Of a stretch of 64,000 bases of DNA, positions 41,080 to 49,624 are shown piece after piece. Location: the NCBI GenBank assembly GCA_964478225.1, contig CAYZHM010000001.1:372001-436000 (forward strand), written 5' to 3'. Both the position numbers and the translations under genes were made by a program. Each line of letters opens with the position of its first letter. Position 1 is the stretch's first letter. The stretch is from CAYZHM01 sp964478225. GTDB lineage: Bacteria; Pseudomonadota; Alphaproteobacteria; Micavibrionales; Micavibrionaceae. The notes under the pieces are model-generated. The model saw nothing but the letters and a program-made list of their open reading frames with translations, did not search any database and was not told where the DNA came from.

Positions 41080-42093
41080 GTGCGCGAGGATTATAGAACA
41101 CTCACCGGACATGAAAAGGCGGCAATTTTGCTTTTGTCGCTTGGTGAGGAGCAAACAGTCAAGATTTTTGAACAGCTTGCTGATGATGAAATCATGGAGC
41201 TGTCGCAAACCATGGCCTCTTTGGGCAAAGTCAGCCCGAACATTATTGAGCGCCTGTTTGTTGACTTTGCAGAGCAAATGACGTCGACCAATGCTTTGGT
41301 CGGCACGCATGACAGCACGGAACGCCTTCTGATGCGAGCGGGGATTACCGGTGATCGTATTGATAATATCATGGAGGAAATTCGTGGTCCGGCCGGACGC
41401 ACGATGTGGGAAAAGCTCGGGAACGTGAGCGAAGAGGTTTTGTCGACCTTCCTACAAAAAGAGTATCCTCAAACTGTTGCTGTCGTTCTTTCGAAAATTA
41501 ATAGTGACCATGCCGCGCGCGTTTTGACGATGTTGCCGGAAAATTTTGCGCTTGAAGTTATCCACCGGATGCTGCGCATGGAAGCCGTGCAGAAGGACAT
41601 CTTGGAAGAAGTTGAAAAAACATTGCGCTCAGAGTTCATGACCAATCTTGCGCGTACGCAGCGCCGTGACAGCCATGAAGTGATTGCTGATATTTTGAAC
41701 AATATGGAACGCGCTTCCGAGATGCGTTTTATGGAAGAGTTGGAAAAAACTGTCCCAGATTCCGCGGAGAAAATTCGTTCGCTCATGTTCACCTTCGAGG
41801 ATCTGCAGCATGTTGATCCAGCGGGTATTCAGACGCTTATTCGTGCCGTGGATAAAGAGAAGTTGCCTATTGCCCTGAAAGGTACGACCGAAACTATTCG
41901 TGATCTTTTCTTCGCCAATATGTCTGAACGTGCGGCAAAGATCATGAAAGAGGACATGGCTGCGATGGGGCCAGTACGCTTGAAGGATGTTGAAGAAGCC
42001 CAGCAAGCAATTGTAAGTGTGGCCAAGGATCTCGAAGCCAAGGGCGAGATTTCAATTTCGTCAGGTGGCGAGGAAGACGAATTGATATATTAA
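41080..42093 (+). CDS. fliG: Flagellar motor switch protein FliG
   Basis: FliG transmits torque from the stator to the rotor. The 337-residue protein shows 'LTGHEKAAILLLSLGEEQTVKIFEQL', 'EYPQTVAVVLSKINSDHAARVLTMLP', 'MFTFEDLQHVDPAGIQTLIRAVDKE' and the charged C-terminal helix 'MSERAAKIMKEDMAAMGPVRLKDVEEAQ'. The start is GTG at 41080, 17 bp after fliF. Confidence 0.97.
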   Translation: MREDYRTLTGHEKAAILLLSLGEEQTVKIFEQLADDEIMELSQTMASLGKVSPNIIERLFVDFAEQMTSTNALVGTHDSTERLLMRAGITGDRIDNIMEEIRGPAGRTMWEKLGNVSEEVLSTFLQKEYPQTVAVVLSKINSDHAARVLTMLPENFALEVIHRMLRMEAVQKDILEEVEKTLRSEFMTNLARTQRRDSHEVIADILNNMERASEMRFMEELEKTVPDSAEKIRSLMFTFEDLQHVDPAGIQTLIRAVDKEKLPIALKGTTETIRDLFFANMSERAAKIMKEDMAAMGPVRLKDVEEAQQAIVSVAKDLEAKGEISISSGGEEDELIY

Positions 42094-42160
42094 GACACTT
42101 AAAACCTTACCTGGTAGGCGATGGTTTTAGGTTAGAGGATAACGGCTAGACGTTACAGAT

Positions 42161-42853
42161 ATGAACGGAAATAACTTGCATAATTCGAAAAAAGATTTTT
42201 TTGTTCAGCTTCATGACTTTGATGAAGTGAAGGTTGAGGATATTGCCGAAGAAGATCTGCCTCCGCCTATGTTTACGGAGGAGGAAATAGCCGAGGCCCG
42301 AAAAAAAGCTTTTGAAGAAGGAAAATCTGCTGGTCTTAAAGAGGCCCTTGGCTCGATTGAACAGCGAACCTCTAACCTTTTGGATGTGATTAACAGCAAA
42401 ATTTCTTCCCTTTTGATTGAAGAAGAGAGCCGAAAGCGGATTTTTGAGCGTGAAGCCCTCGTTCTGGCGGCCGGCATCTTTAAAAAAATCTTTCCTTTTT
42501 ATTATAAGGAACAGGGCTTCAAAGAGCTTATTCAGGCTATTCAAGGTGTCTTGGTTAAACAAAATCCTGGCGCACATATACAGATATTTGTTCCCCCTGC
42601 TCTTTTGGAGGCTGTAAAAACACGATTTGCTGCTGTTCATGACTATAAACTTGAAATTTCTGCTCAGGACGATTTAACCGAGGGAAGTTGTGTGTTGCAG
42701 TGGCAGCAAGGCGGTGCATTTAAGAGCTGTGAAGTATTATGCGAAGAAATAAGGATAACTTTGGAGCAATTGCTTGAAGATAAGGCCGCGAAAGGTCATG
42801 ATAATGAAATAGAACCTGTCCAGGAGACAGTTCAGGAGACGCCAAATGAGTGA
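42161..42853 (+). CDS. fliH: Flagellar export ATPase regulator FliH
   Basis: FliH restrains and positions the FliI ATPase. The 230-residue protein is highly charged, with 'FTEEEIAEARKKAFEEGKSAGLKEALG' (the typical FliH coiled coil) and a C-terminal globular part ('ALVLAAGIFKKIFPFYYKEQGFKELI', 'QDDLTEGSCVLQWQQGG'). It corresponds in position to Caulobacter flbE. A weak hairpin TAAAACC/GGTTTTA (42100-42129) precedes it, and it overlaps fliN by 8 bp. Confidence 0.88.
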   Translation: MNGNNLHNSKKDFFVQLHDFDEVKVEDIAEEDLPPPMFTEEEIAEARKKAFEEGKSAGLKEALGSIEQRTSNLLDVINSKISSLLIEEESRKRIFEREALVLAAGIFKKIFPFYYKEQGFKELIQAIQGVLVKQNPGAHIQIFVPPALLEAVKTRFAAVHDYKLEISAQDDLTEGSCVLQWQQGGAFKSCEVLCEEIRITLEQLLEDKAAKGHDNEIEPVQETVQETPNE

Positions 42854-43268
42854 TGATGAAAATATGGGTCAGGATGCCGTTGATGATATCTTCGGTGATG
42901 CTAAGCCGGCTGCGGCAGGCGGAGAGAGTTCGGCAGGCGGAGCCATGAATCTGGGTGAGATTGAGGAAGATGCAAGCCTCAGCAATCAAGGCGGCAATCA
43001 GTTTGGGATTGGCGAACCGATGGCTGGCGATGTTACGGCGATTTATGATATTCCAGTGCAGATTTCTGCGGTTCTTGGGCGATCCACCATGCAAGTTAGT
43101 CAGCTTTTGAAACTTGGCCGGGGGGCGGTTGTTGAGCTTGACCGGAAGGTTGGGGAGGCGATTGATATCTATGTGAATAACCGTCTGGTGGCGCGCGGTG
43201 AAGTTGTGGTTGTTGAAGATAAGCTTGGCGTGACTATGACTGAAATTGTGAAATCAGACCGAGCCTAA
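42846..43268 (+). CDS. fliN: Flagellar motor switch protein FliN
   Basis: FliN completes the C ring. The 140-residue protein has an acidic, Gly/Ala-rich N-terminal extension and the SpoA domain 'IYDIPVQISAVLGRSTMQVSQLLKLGRGAVVELDRKVGEAIDIYVNNRLVARGEVVVVEDKLGVTMTEIV'. It overlaps fliH and is 10 bp before motA. Confidence 0.96.
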   Translation: MSDDENMGQDAVDDIFGDAKPAAAGGESSAGGAMNLGEIEEDASLSNQGGNQFGIGEPMAGDVTAIYDIPVQISAVLGRSTMQVSQLLKLGRGAVVELDRKVGEAIDIYVNNRLVARGEVVVVEDKLGVTMTEIVKSDRA

Positions 43269-43278
43269 GGAAAAGTTT

Positions 43279-44139
43279 ATGAACGACGCCGCGAAAGCCG
43301 AATCACCTGAACAGGATTTTTCTGAGAATCTGGCATTGCCCACTATTACTTTGGCTGCACCTAAAGTCAAAGTTGACCTTGCGACAGTGTTGGGTTTGTT
43401 CTTTGCAGTCGGCTTGATATTTGCAGCCATTGCTTACGGTAACAGCAATGCAAGTTTCTTTAACATGCCTTCGGTTTTGATTGTCGTGTTTGGAACAATT
43501 GCCGCGACGGCCGTCTCGTTCACAGGCGAGGAAATTGCGCGCGGCGGCAGTATTTTTGCAAAATCGTTGATGCGGCGCGTTTATGATCCGTCAAAGCTTG
43601 CGAAAACGTTGGTTGACTTGTCGGTTGTGGCGAAAAAGAAAGGTATTCTTGCTTTGATGAGCCATGAAGACCAATTGAACAAAGACAAGTTTTTGTCACG
43701 GGCCATTCAAATGGTTGTTGACGGCTATGGTGCGAATGAAGTGAACGGCTTGCTGAGCCATGAGATTGATATGCTTGCTGAGCGGCATAAACGTTCGGCG
43801 AGCATTGCAAGGCGAGCATCCGAAGTTGCCCCTGCGATGGGCTTGATTGGAACTTTGGTTGGTTTGGTGCAGATGCTGGCAGATCTTGAGAATCCCGATA
43901 CGATTGGTCCAGCGATGGCGGTGGCGTTGCTGACAACATTTTATGGAGCGATCTTGGGAACCGTCATTATGGCTCCTCTGGCGGTTAAACTTGAGAAAAA
44001 TTCCAGTGATGAGGCTTTGGTTAAAACTTTGATCCGTGTGGCGTCGGTTTCGATTGCCAGACAAGATAATCCAAGACGTCTTGAGATGCTTCTTAATTCA
44101 GAGTTGCCCCCATCCCAGCGCATCCGTTATTTCGATTAG
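43279..44139 (+). CDS. motA: Flagellar motor stator protein MotA (PomA type)
   Basis: MotA forms the ion channel and torque-generating part of the stator with MotB. The 286-residue protein has four TM helices (about 38-55, 62-82, 188-208, 220-242), a cytoplasmic loop with 'LVDLSVVAKKKGILALM' and the conserved 'ASEVAPAMGLIGTLVGLVQML' and 'ALLTTFYGAILGTVIMAPLAVKL' segments. A 35-residue N-terminal extension precedes the first helix. Its MotB partner lies far away at 17.5 kb. Confidence 0.93.
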   Translation: MNDAAKAESPEQDFSENLALPTITLAAPKVKVDLATVLGLFFAVGLIFAAIAYGNSNASFFNMPSVLIVVFGTIAATAVSFTGEEIARGGSIFAKSLMRRVYDPSKLAKTLVDLSVVAKKKGILALMSHEDQLNKDKFLSRAIQMVVDGYGANEVNGLLSHEIDMLAERHKRSASIARRASEVAPAMGLIGTLVGLVQMLADLENPDTIGPAMAVALLTTFYGAILGTVIMAPLAVKLEKNSSDEALVKTLIRVASVSIARQDNPRRLEMLLNSELPPSQRIRYFD

Positions 44140-44197
44140 GGAACTTTCTTTTACGTGGTGTGTTTGTTCTGCACAACATAGGCAAAGGAGAAATTCT

Positions 44198-44623
44198 ATG
44201 AGAAAGTTTGCACTTTTAACCACCGTATGTGCTTTGGCTGCTATTCCGCTGGTAGCGCAAGCCGCAGGTTCTTCTTCACAAAACAAAGATCTCGCTGATT
44301 TTAAAGTTCGTGTTAAGGACAATGATCATAGTTCAGCGACGCATCGAGGTGATCGCACGTTTGGCCTTAAGAATATGGAAGGCAAGATCCATGTGAATGG
44401 CGATGTGATTTATTATGTCACACCTGAGGGAAATGAATATTTTGCTCCGGACGGACCTTACACCACGACATCAGGCATGACGTTTTATTCAGCGGATGGT
44501 GTGGTCCAGTATGTATTGGGTCCAGATCAGATTGTGTCTGTGGATGCTGATTACCGCGATACAAATCACAATGGTATTGCTGACGACATTAACGTCGATG
44601 TGGAGACACACACAGCGAATTAA
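44198..44623 (+). CDS. Small secreted protein with EF-hand-like calcium loop
   Basis: Not recognised as a named family. The 141-residue protein has a signal peptide (LLTTVCALAAIPLVAQA) and a short beta-rich body with repeated G-[MD]-Y/F motifs such as 'VTPEGNEYFAPDGPYTTTSGMTFYSADG'. Near the C terminus 'DTNHNGIADDINVDVE' looks like a Ca-binding DxNxNGxxDD loop. AAAGGAG supports the start. It sits between motA and flbD but ends with its own terminator. Confidence 0.65.
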   Translation: MRKFALLTTVCALAAIPLVAQAAGSSSQNKDLADFKVRVKDNDHSSATHRGDRTFGLKNMEGKIHVNGDVIYYVTPEGNEYFAPDGPYTTTSGMTFYSADGVVQYVLGPDQIVSVDADYRDTNHNGIADDINVDVETHTAN

Positions 44624-44656
44624 TCTGCTGTCTTTCCTAGGCACTGATTATAGAGG

Positions 44657-44685
44657 ACTGCCGGATTTTTCCGGCAGTTTTCTTA
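44657..44685 (+). terminator. Rho-independent terminator after the small secreted protein
   Basis: ACTGCCGG (44657-44664) pairs with CCGGCAGT (44671-44678), followed by TTTCTTA. It separates the fliF-motA side from flbD. Confidence 0.85.
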
Positions 44686-44761
44686 TTTGAGGCTCTCGAC
44701 TCCGCGAGTTATGGACGTTAGTATTAAACATTTGATTTTATTGTGTTCAGAGTGAGAACCC

Positions 44762-46111
44762 ATGCGTTTGATGATTATTGGCGGACTTGAGGGTCATATT
44801 TCCCTGGCGGGGAAAATCGCGCTGCAGCGCGGGGCGAAAGTTTTGCATTGTGAAGATGTTGAAGAAGCAATTGGCGCACTTTTGAACGGCAAGGGCGCGG
44901 ATGTTGCTATGGTCGATGTAAAGCAAAAGATTGGCGAGTTTGTCAGCAAGCTTGAAGAAAACCGCATTCATATGCCTGTGATTGCTTGCGGGGTTGATAA
45001 TGACGCGCGGGCGGCCGTGAAAGCCATTCAACAAGGTGCGAAAGAATATATTCCCCTGCCCCCGGATGCTGAGCTGATTGCTGCTGTTCTAGCGGCCGTT
45101 ACCCAGGAACAATCGAATATTATCGCGAATGATGAAGCAATGAAGCAGGTTATTAAGCTTGCAGATAAAATCGCACCTTCTGAGGCCACAGTTTTAATTA
45201 CCGGAGAGTCTGGCACGGGTAAAGAAGTGATGAGCCAGTATATTCATAAGAAATCCAAAAGATCAGGCGGGAACTTTATTGCGGTGAACTGCGCGGCGAT
45301 TCCAGAGAATTTACTTGAATCCGAGTTGTTTGGTCATGAAAAAGGAGCGTTTACAGGCGCGACGGCCAAACGCATCGGTAAATTCGAGGAAGCCAGCGGG
45401 GGGACCTTATTGCTGGACGAAGTGACCGAGATGGATCCGGGCCTGCAGGCCAAGTTGCTGCGGGTTCTTCAGGAGCGTGAAATTACACGGGTCGGCAGCA
45501 ATATGCCTGTGAAGGTGGATGTACGGATTTTGGCAACATCGAACAGGGACATGGATAAGGCCGTGAAAGAAGGACAATTCCGTGAGGACCTTTATTTCCG
45601 CTTAAACGTGGTCAATATCATGTTGCCGCCGCTTCGTGAGCGGCCGGGAGACATTGCCCTGCTTGGCCAGTTTTTCGTTGATAAATATGCAGAAGCGAAT
45701 GGAATGCCTAAGAAAACGCTATCCAAGGAGGCCTTGAACAAGATGAAGACCTATGGGTGGAAAGGCAATATCCGCGAGCTTGAAAATGCCATGCACCGAG
45801 CCATTCTGGTTTCTATGGACGATGAGGTTGAGGCTTCGGCCATTATGGTTCAAGGCGACAAAACCCCTGCTCTTCAGAGTGTACCATCCAGTGAAGCTCC
45901 AAAAGAGACGCAAAATGCAGGAGCCGTTGAGTCTTTAATTGGCCGGACGATGGCGGATGTTGAAAGAGACATGATTATCAATACGTTGGAACATTGTCTT
46001 GGCAACCGGACTCATGCGGCCAATATCCTAGGAATTTCTATTCGCACCTTACGAAACAAGCTTAATCAGTATAAAGATGAGGGTGTGGATATACCGGCGG
46101 CTAGCGGTTAG
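44762..46111 (+). CDS. flbD: Sigma-54-dependent flagellar regulator FlbD
   Basis: FlbD activates sigma-54 flagellar promoters and represses early genes in Caulobacter. The 449-residue protein has a receiver-like N-terminal domain, an AAA+ domain with Walker A GESGTGKE (148-155), the sigma-54 contact loop GAFTGA (195-200) and Walker B 'GGTLLLDE' (213-220), and a C-terminal Fis-type HTH ('NRTHAANILGISIRTLRNKL'). The receiver is atypical: the acidic pair at its start is replaced ('MRLMIIGGLEGH') and the usual Lys is missing, although Asp52 remains. Confidence 0.95.
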   Translation: MRLMIIGGLEGHISLAGKIALQRGAKVLHCEDVEEAIGALLNGKGADVAMVDVKQKIGEFVSKLEENRIHMPVIACGVDNDARAAVKAIQQGAKEYIPLPPDAELIAAVLAAVTQEQSNIIANDEAMKQVIKLADKIAPSEATVLITGESGTGKEVMSQYIHKKSKRSGGNFIAVNCAAIPENLLESELFGHEKGAFTGATAKRIGKFEEASGGTLLLDEVTEMDPGLQAKLLRVLQEREITRVGSNMPVKVDVRILATSNRDMDKAVKEGQFREDLYFRLNVVNIMLPPLRERPGDIALLGQFFVDKYAEANGMPKKTLSKEALNKMKTYGWKGNIRELENAMHRAILVSMDDEVEASAIMVQGDKTPALQSVPSSEAPKETQNAGAVESLIGRTMADVERDMIINTLEHCLGNRTHAANILGISIRTLRNKLNQYKDEGVDIPAASG

Positions 46112-46141
46112 TCTTTTCTATCAATACCTTAAGCAAGGCTT

Positions 46142-46202
46142 TTGATTTTTTTCTTTGTTTTGCCTATAATTAATTATGTTAAATTATAGTGGCAAGACAA
46201 AG
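46142..46202 (+). promoter_or_regulatory. Sigma-70 promoter embedded in a long inverted repeat
   Basis: TTGATT (46142-46147) and TATAAT (46165-46170) have a 17-bp spacer. CTTTGTTTTGCC (46153-46164) and GGCAAGACAAAG (46191-46202) are inverted arms with one G-T wobble, extended inward by TATAATT/AATTATA (46165-46171 with 46182-46188). The right arm contains the AAAGAG that would serve as ribosome-binding site for the ATG at 46211. It may be an operator or an RNA structure limiting translation. Confidence 0.65.
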
Positions 46203-46210
46203 AGTTACCC

Positions 46211-46930
46211 ATGAGCGAGATCATTGATAATTTGGTGGACGGTATGGATCTTATGGATCAGATTGGTCGGCCGGAATTTTTGAACCTCGCCTCAAAACTT
46301 GATCCTTGCCTGGGAGCACTGCTTAAAACCGCTGCTGCCGATCAGAATATTACCAAGGAAGAAGCTCTTACTGTTCTTTCAGAATACGGTCATACAATCC
46401 CGGAAGAGAATAAAAAAGGCGGAGATCCAGAGAAAGCGCGGTTGGATGCCATGAAGGTTATTAAGGATTATGGACTGGCGGAACAGGATTTGGATGGCCG
46501 TATTTTTGATGGTTTGCAAAAATTTCTTCAATCCAAGCAATCTTTAGATTTAGGTATACCTTTGGCTTGGGAGCCACGTCAGGCCCTTATTGATGAAATC
46601 GAAAGCAAAATTGAGGTTTTATCGGCAGAACATGACGCTATCCCAAAAGGCAACCATGATGCTAAAATGCAGAAACACTACGAGATTATGGCAGAGCACG
46701 GCCATATTGATGCGCTTCGCAACAGCAACAGGGTAATCAGCAAGCAGGCCGATGAGACCGCCCGAAAAGAGCTTGATGAGTTTTCCATCGATGATCCCGA
46801 TGGGCATATTTTTGAGGGTTTGCGCAGGAAAACCCAAATGGATATTGATGAGGCTAAAAGGTCCCCCGAACAGGACGTTAAAGACACTTCATTGCCTGCT
46901 ATCAAGCCTAATCTTGACCATTTTATGTAA
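46211..46930 (+). CDS. Hypothetical 239-residue protein with a weak internal repeat
   Basis: Not recognised. Soluble, helical and acidic, with no signal peptide or TM segment. Two similar segments, 'DLDGRIFDGLQKFLQSKQ' (about residues 95-112) and 'DPDGHIFEGLRRKTQMDI' (about 196-213), suggest an old internal repeat. It has its own promoter within an inverted repeat and lies between flbD and flhA, so it may be a cytoplasmic accessory protein of the flagellar locus, but the function is unknown. Confidence 0.6.
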   Translation: MSEIIDNLVDGMDLMDQIGRPEFLNLASKLDPCLGALLKTAAADQNITKEEALTVLSEYGHTIPEENKKGGDPEKARLDAMKVIKDYGLAEQDLDGRIFDGLQKFLQSKQSLDLGIPLAWEPRQALIDEIESKIEVLSAEHDAIPKGNHDAKMQKHYEIMAEHGHIDALRNSNRVISKQADETARKELDEFSIDDPDGHIFEGLRRKTQMDIDEAKRSPEQDVKDTSLPAIKPNLDHFM

Positions 46931-47025
46931 TATTCCTTATTAAGAGCTTCCCCTATCCTTTAGATGTAAAATCATTATATATCAAATCTTTAAGACTTAT
47001 CATTTTGTTATAATGAGTAGTAAGT

Positions 47026-47054
47026 TTGACAAAAGATCAAATTTTACATAAAGT
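47026..47054 (+). promoter_or_regulatory. Sigma-70 promoter for the small gene at 47092
   Basis: TTGACA (47026-47031) and TAAAGT (47049-47054) have a 17-bp spacer. A start near 47061 favours the ATG at 47092 over the GTG at 47062. Confidence 0.5.
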
Positions 47055-47091
47055 TTAGATAGTGAGAGCAAATGACATTGGGGCAACTATA

Positions 47092-47292
47092 ATGCAATAC
47101 GGATTACAAATTCAAAGCAGGGCCGTGCAAACAACACTCTTCCCTGTTCCTCCGGCCAATGATGATGAGGGAAACTATTTCGGGGCCCAAATCCATACGA
47201 TTATGAGCAGTTTGACGCCTTATGATCTGGCTTTGGCCATTCAACAGCTTCAGGCTGAATTCAAAAATCTGGATGATCTTCTGATTTTCTAG
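47092..47292 (+). CDS. Hypothetical 66-residue protein
   Basis: Not recognised. From ATG 47092 the product begins MQYGLQIQSRAVQTTLFPVPP and ends in an amphipathic helix 'PYDLALAIQQLQAEFKNLDDLL'. There is no TM or signal segment. A GTG at 47062 would add ten residues. It has its own promoter and lies 96 bp upstream of flhA. Confidence 0.5.
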   Translation: MQYGLQIQSRAVQTTLFPVPPANDDEGNYFGAQIHTIMSSLTPYDLALAIQQLQAEFKNLDDLLIF

Positions 47293-47388
47293 GGCTAAAT
47301 CGCCCTATTTACGCAACAGCGTTTGCATCTGTCGTTTCTGGCGGATAGAATGTGGTCATAGAATATTCTCTTAAACCCCGTTCAATCT

Positions 47389-49551
47389 ATGGCCGATAGC
47401 TTACCCACCATACAATCCGCAACCGCCCCCATCGCCCAGCGCTCTGGAACTTTTAGTGCTGGGGGCTCTATGGACAAGGCCGGAGCTCGGATGGCACCCT
47501 ATTTCCGCGGCGATGTAATTTTTGCGCTTGGGATTATCTGCATCATTCTTTTTATGCTTGTTCCTATCCCGACCGTTGTTCTTGATGCGGGATTAGCGAT
47601 TTCTGTTGCTCTTTCCGTCCTGATTTTGATGACGGTCTTGTTTATTCAATCGCCGCTCGACTTTTCAACATTTCCTACGGTCTTGCTTGTCTCGACATCT
47701 TTACGTTTGGGATTAAATGTGGCGTCTACACGATTGATTTTACAGGATGGTCATGAAGGAAAGAATGCGGCCGGACGCGTGATCGAGGCGTTTGGAACGT
47801 TCATTATTGAGGACAGTTACATTATCGGCGCCATTGTGTTTGCGATTCTTGTGATCGTGAACTTTGTCGTTATCACCAAGGGTTCGGGGCGTATTGCCGA
47901 GGTGGCCGCCCGCTTTACGCTCGATGCGATGCCGGGCAAGCAGATGGCGATTGATGCGGATCTGTCTTCCGGTTTGATTACCGAAGACGAGGCCAAGTTA
48001 CGGCGTAAAAATCTGGAGCAAGAAAGCACCTTTTACGGGGCAATGGACGGCGCAGCAAAGTTCGTGCGGGGCGATGCGATCGCAGGACTTTTGATTACCT
48101 TCATTAACATTATTGGCGGCATTATTATTGGCACCGTTTCGCAAGGCATGAATCTTGGGGAAGCGGCCTCGAATTATACCGTGCTTACGATTGGGGACGG
48201 TCTTGTGTCGCAAATTCCGGCGCTGATTGTTTCGGTGTCTGCGGGTCTTTTGGTGTCGAAGGCGGGGGTTGAGGGATCAGCCGATGTTGCACTTTTCCAG
48301 CAATTTAACCGTTACCCGCGCGCGATGGCGATGAGCTCGGCTTTGATGATTTCGCTTTCGCTGGTTCCCTCAATGCCCATGATGCCTTTTATGACTTTGG
48401 GGTTGATGGCAGGCGGCGTTTCCTTTTTGACCTTCCGCAAGCAGAAGAATGAGGCTGTGGTTGTTGCCCAGAGAACTGCAGCAGCGGGAGCGCCCGGCGC
48501 AAGACCCGCGGAGGAGCCGATTGCGAAAGCGTTGGCTATGGATACGATTCGTCTCGAATTGGGTTATGGGTTGTTGCCCCTTGTGCAGGGCGAGGAAGGA
48601 AAGAGCGGCAAGCTGACCGACCAGATCAAAGGTTTGCGACGGCAATTGGCGGAAGATATGGGGTATGTTTTGCCAGCCGTGCGAATTCAGGACAATTTGC
48701 AACTCGCTTCGTCGCATTACATGGTCAAGATTAAAGAGATTGAAGCCGGCGGCGGTGATATTCGTCCGGGAATGCTTTTATGTATGGACCCCACCGGTGC
48801 GCCGATTACCCTGCCCGGCGAACGCACGACTGAGCCAACCTTTGGATTGCCGGCGATGTGGATTGATGAGCAGTACCGCGAAGAAGCCCACTTCAAGGGT
48901 TATACGGTTGTTGATGCGCCGACTGTCGTGACCACGCACCTGACCGAGCTTATTAAAGACAATATGCCGGATCTTCTGAATTATGCGGAGACGCAAAAAT
49001 TGCTAAATGAACTGCCACAGGATTATCAAAAGCTGGTCGCGGATGTTATACCAGCGCAGATTGCGGTTGGCGGATTGCAGCGCATTTTGCAAAATCTTCT
49101 GGCGGAACGCGTATCGGTGCGTGATTTGCCTGCGATTTTGGAAGGAATTGCGGAGGCGGCCTCCTACACCAAAAATATCGGGCATCTCACAGAACATGTG
49201 CGGACGAGACTTTCGCGGCAGCTTTGTGATGCGAATGCCAACTCCAACGGAGTTTTGCCCTTGGTCACCTTGTCGCCGGAATGGGAACAAGGGTTTGCCG
49301 AGAGCCTGATTGGCGACGGTGAGGACCGGCAGCTTGCCATGCCGCCGAGCCAGCTGCAGGAATTTATTGTCGCGGTTCGGGAATGTTACGACAACTTGTC
49401 AGCGCAAGGGGAAATTCCCGTGCTTCTCACCTCGCCTGCGATACGGCCGTATGTGCGGAGCGTCATCGAGCGGTTCCGGCCACAGACGATGGTCATGAGC
49501 CAGAATGAGATTCATCCGAAGGCACGGATTAAAACGCTGGGGCAGGTTTAG
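47389..49551 (+). CDS. flhA: Flagellar export protein FlhA
   Basis: FlhA is the central export-gate protein that uses the proton motive force and docks substrates through its cytoplasmic domain. The 720-residue protein has an N-terminal membrane half of about eight helices (about 45-350) with 'SPLDFSTFPTVLLVSTSLRLGLNVASTRLIL' and the FHIPEP-type loop 'KGSGRIAEVAARFTLDAMPGKQMAIDADL', and a C-terminal cytoplasmic domain ('LERVSVRDLPAILEGIAEAA' type region). The last 60 codons exist again, reduced, at 50025-50111. Confidence 0.97.
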   Translation: MADSLPTIQSATAPIAQRSGTFSAGGSMDKAGARMAPYFRGDVIFALGIICIILFMLVPIPTVVLDAGLAISVALSVLILMTVLFIQSPLDFSTFPTVLLVSTSLRLGLNVASTRLILQDGHEGKNAAGRVIEAFGTFIIEDSYIIGAIVFAILVIVNFVVITKGSGRIAEVAARFTLDAMPGKQMAIDADLSSGLITEDEAKLRRKNLEQESTFYGAMDGAAKFVRGDAIAGLLITFINIIGGIIIGTVSQGMNLGEAASNYTVLTIGDGLVSQIPALIVSVSAGLLVSKAGVEGSADVALFQQFNRYPRAMAMSSALMISLSLVPSMPMMPFMTLGLMAGGVSFLTFRKQKNEAVVVAQRTAAAGAPGARPAEEPIAKALAMDTIRLELGYGLLPLVQGEEGKSGKLTDQIKGLRRQLAEDMGYVLPAVRIQDNLQLASSHYMVKIKEIEAGGGDIRPGMLLCMDPTGAPITLPGERTTEPTFGLPAMWIDEQYREEAHFKGYTVVDAPTVVTTHLTELIKDNMPDLLNYAETQKLLNELPQDYQKLVADVIPAQIAVGGLQRILQNLLAERVSVRDLPAILEGIAEAASYTKNIGHLTEHVRTRLSRQLCDANANSNGVLPLVTLSPEWEQGFAESLIGDGEDRQLAMPPSQLQEFIVAVRECYDNLSAQGEIPVLLTSPAIRPYVRSVIERFRPQTMVMSQNEIHPKARIKTLGQV

Positions 49552-49557
49552 TAAAGT

Positions 49558-49586
49558 TTGACATTTCTAGGGCAGCCCCCTATAAG
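49558..49586 (+). promoter_or_regulatory. Sigma-70 promoter right after flhA
   Basis: TTGACA (49558-49563) and TATAAG (49581-49586) with exactly 17 bp between. The spacer contains GGGCAGCCC, a short palindrome. It drives the accessory gene at 49625 independently of flhA. Confidence 0.7.
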
Positions 49587-49624
49587 GTATACATAATCAT
49601 TAAAATTATGAAAGGGGTTAAGAA

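Noticed and set aside
47062..47091. GTG start for the 76-codon version of the small gene before flhA
   Set aside because: The predicted transcription start lies at about 47061, leaving no leader, and the ATG at 47092 has a purine-rich site upstream.
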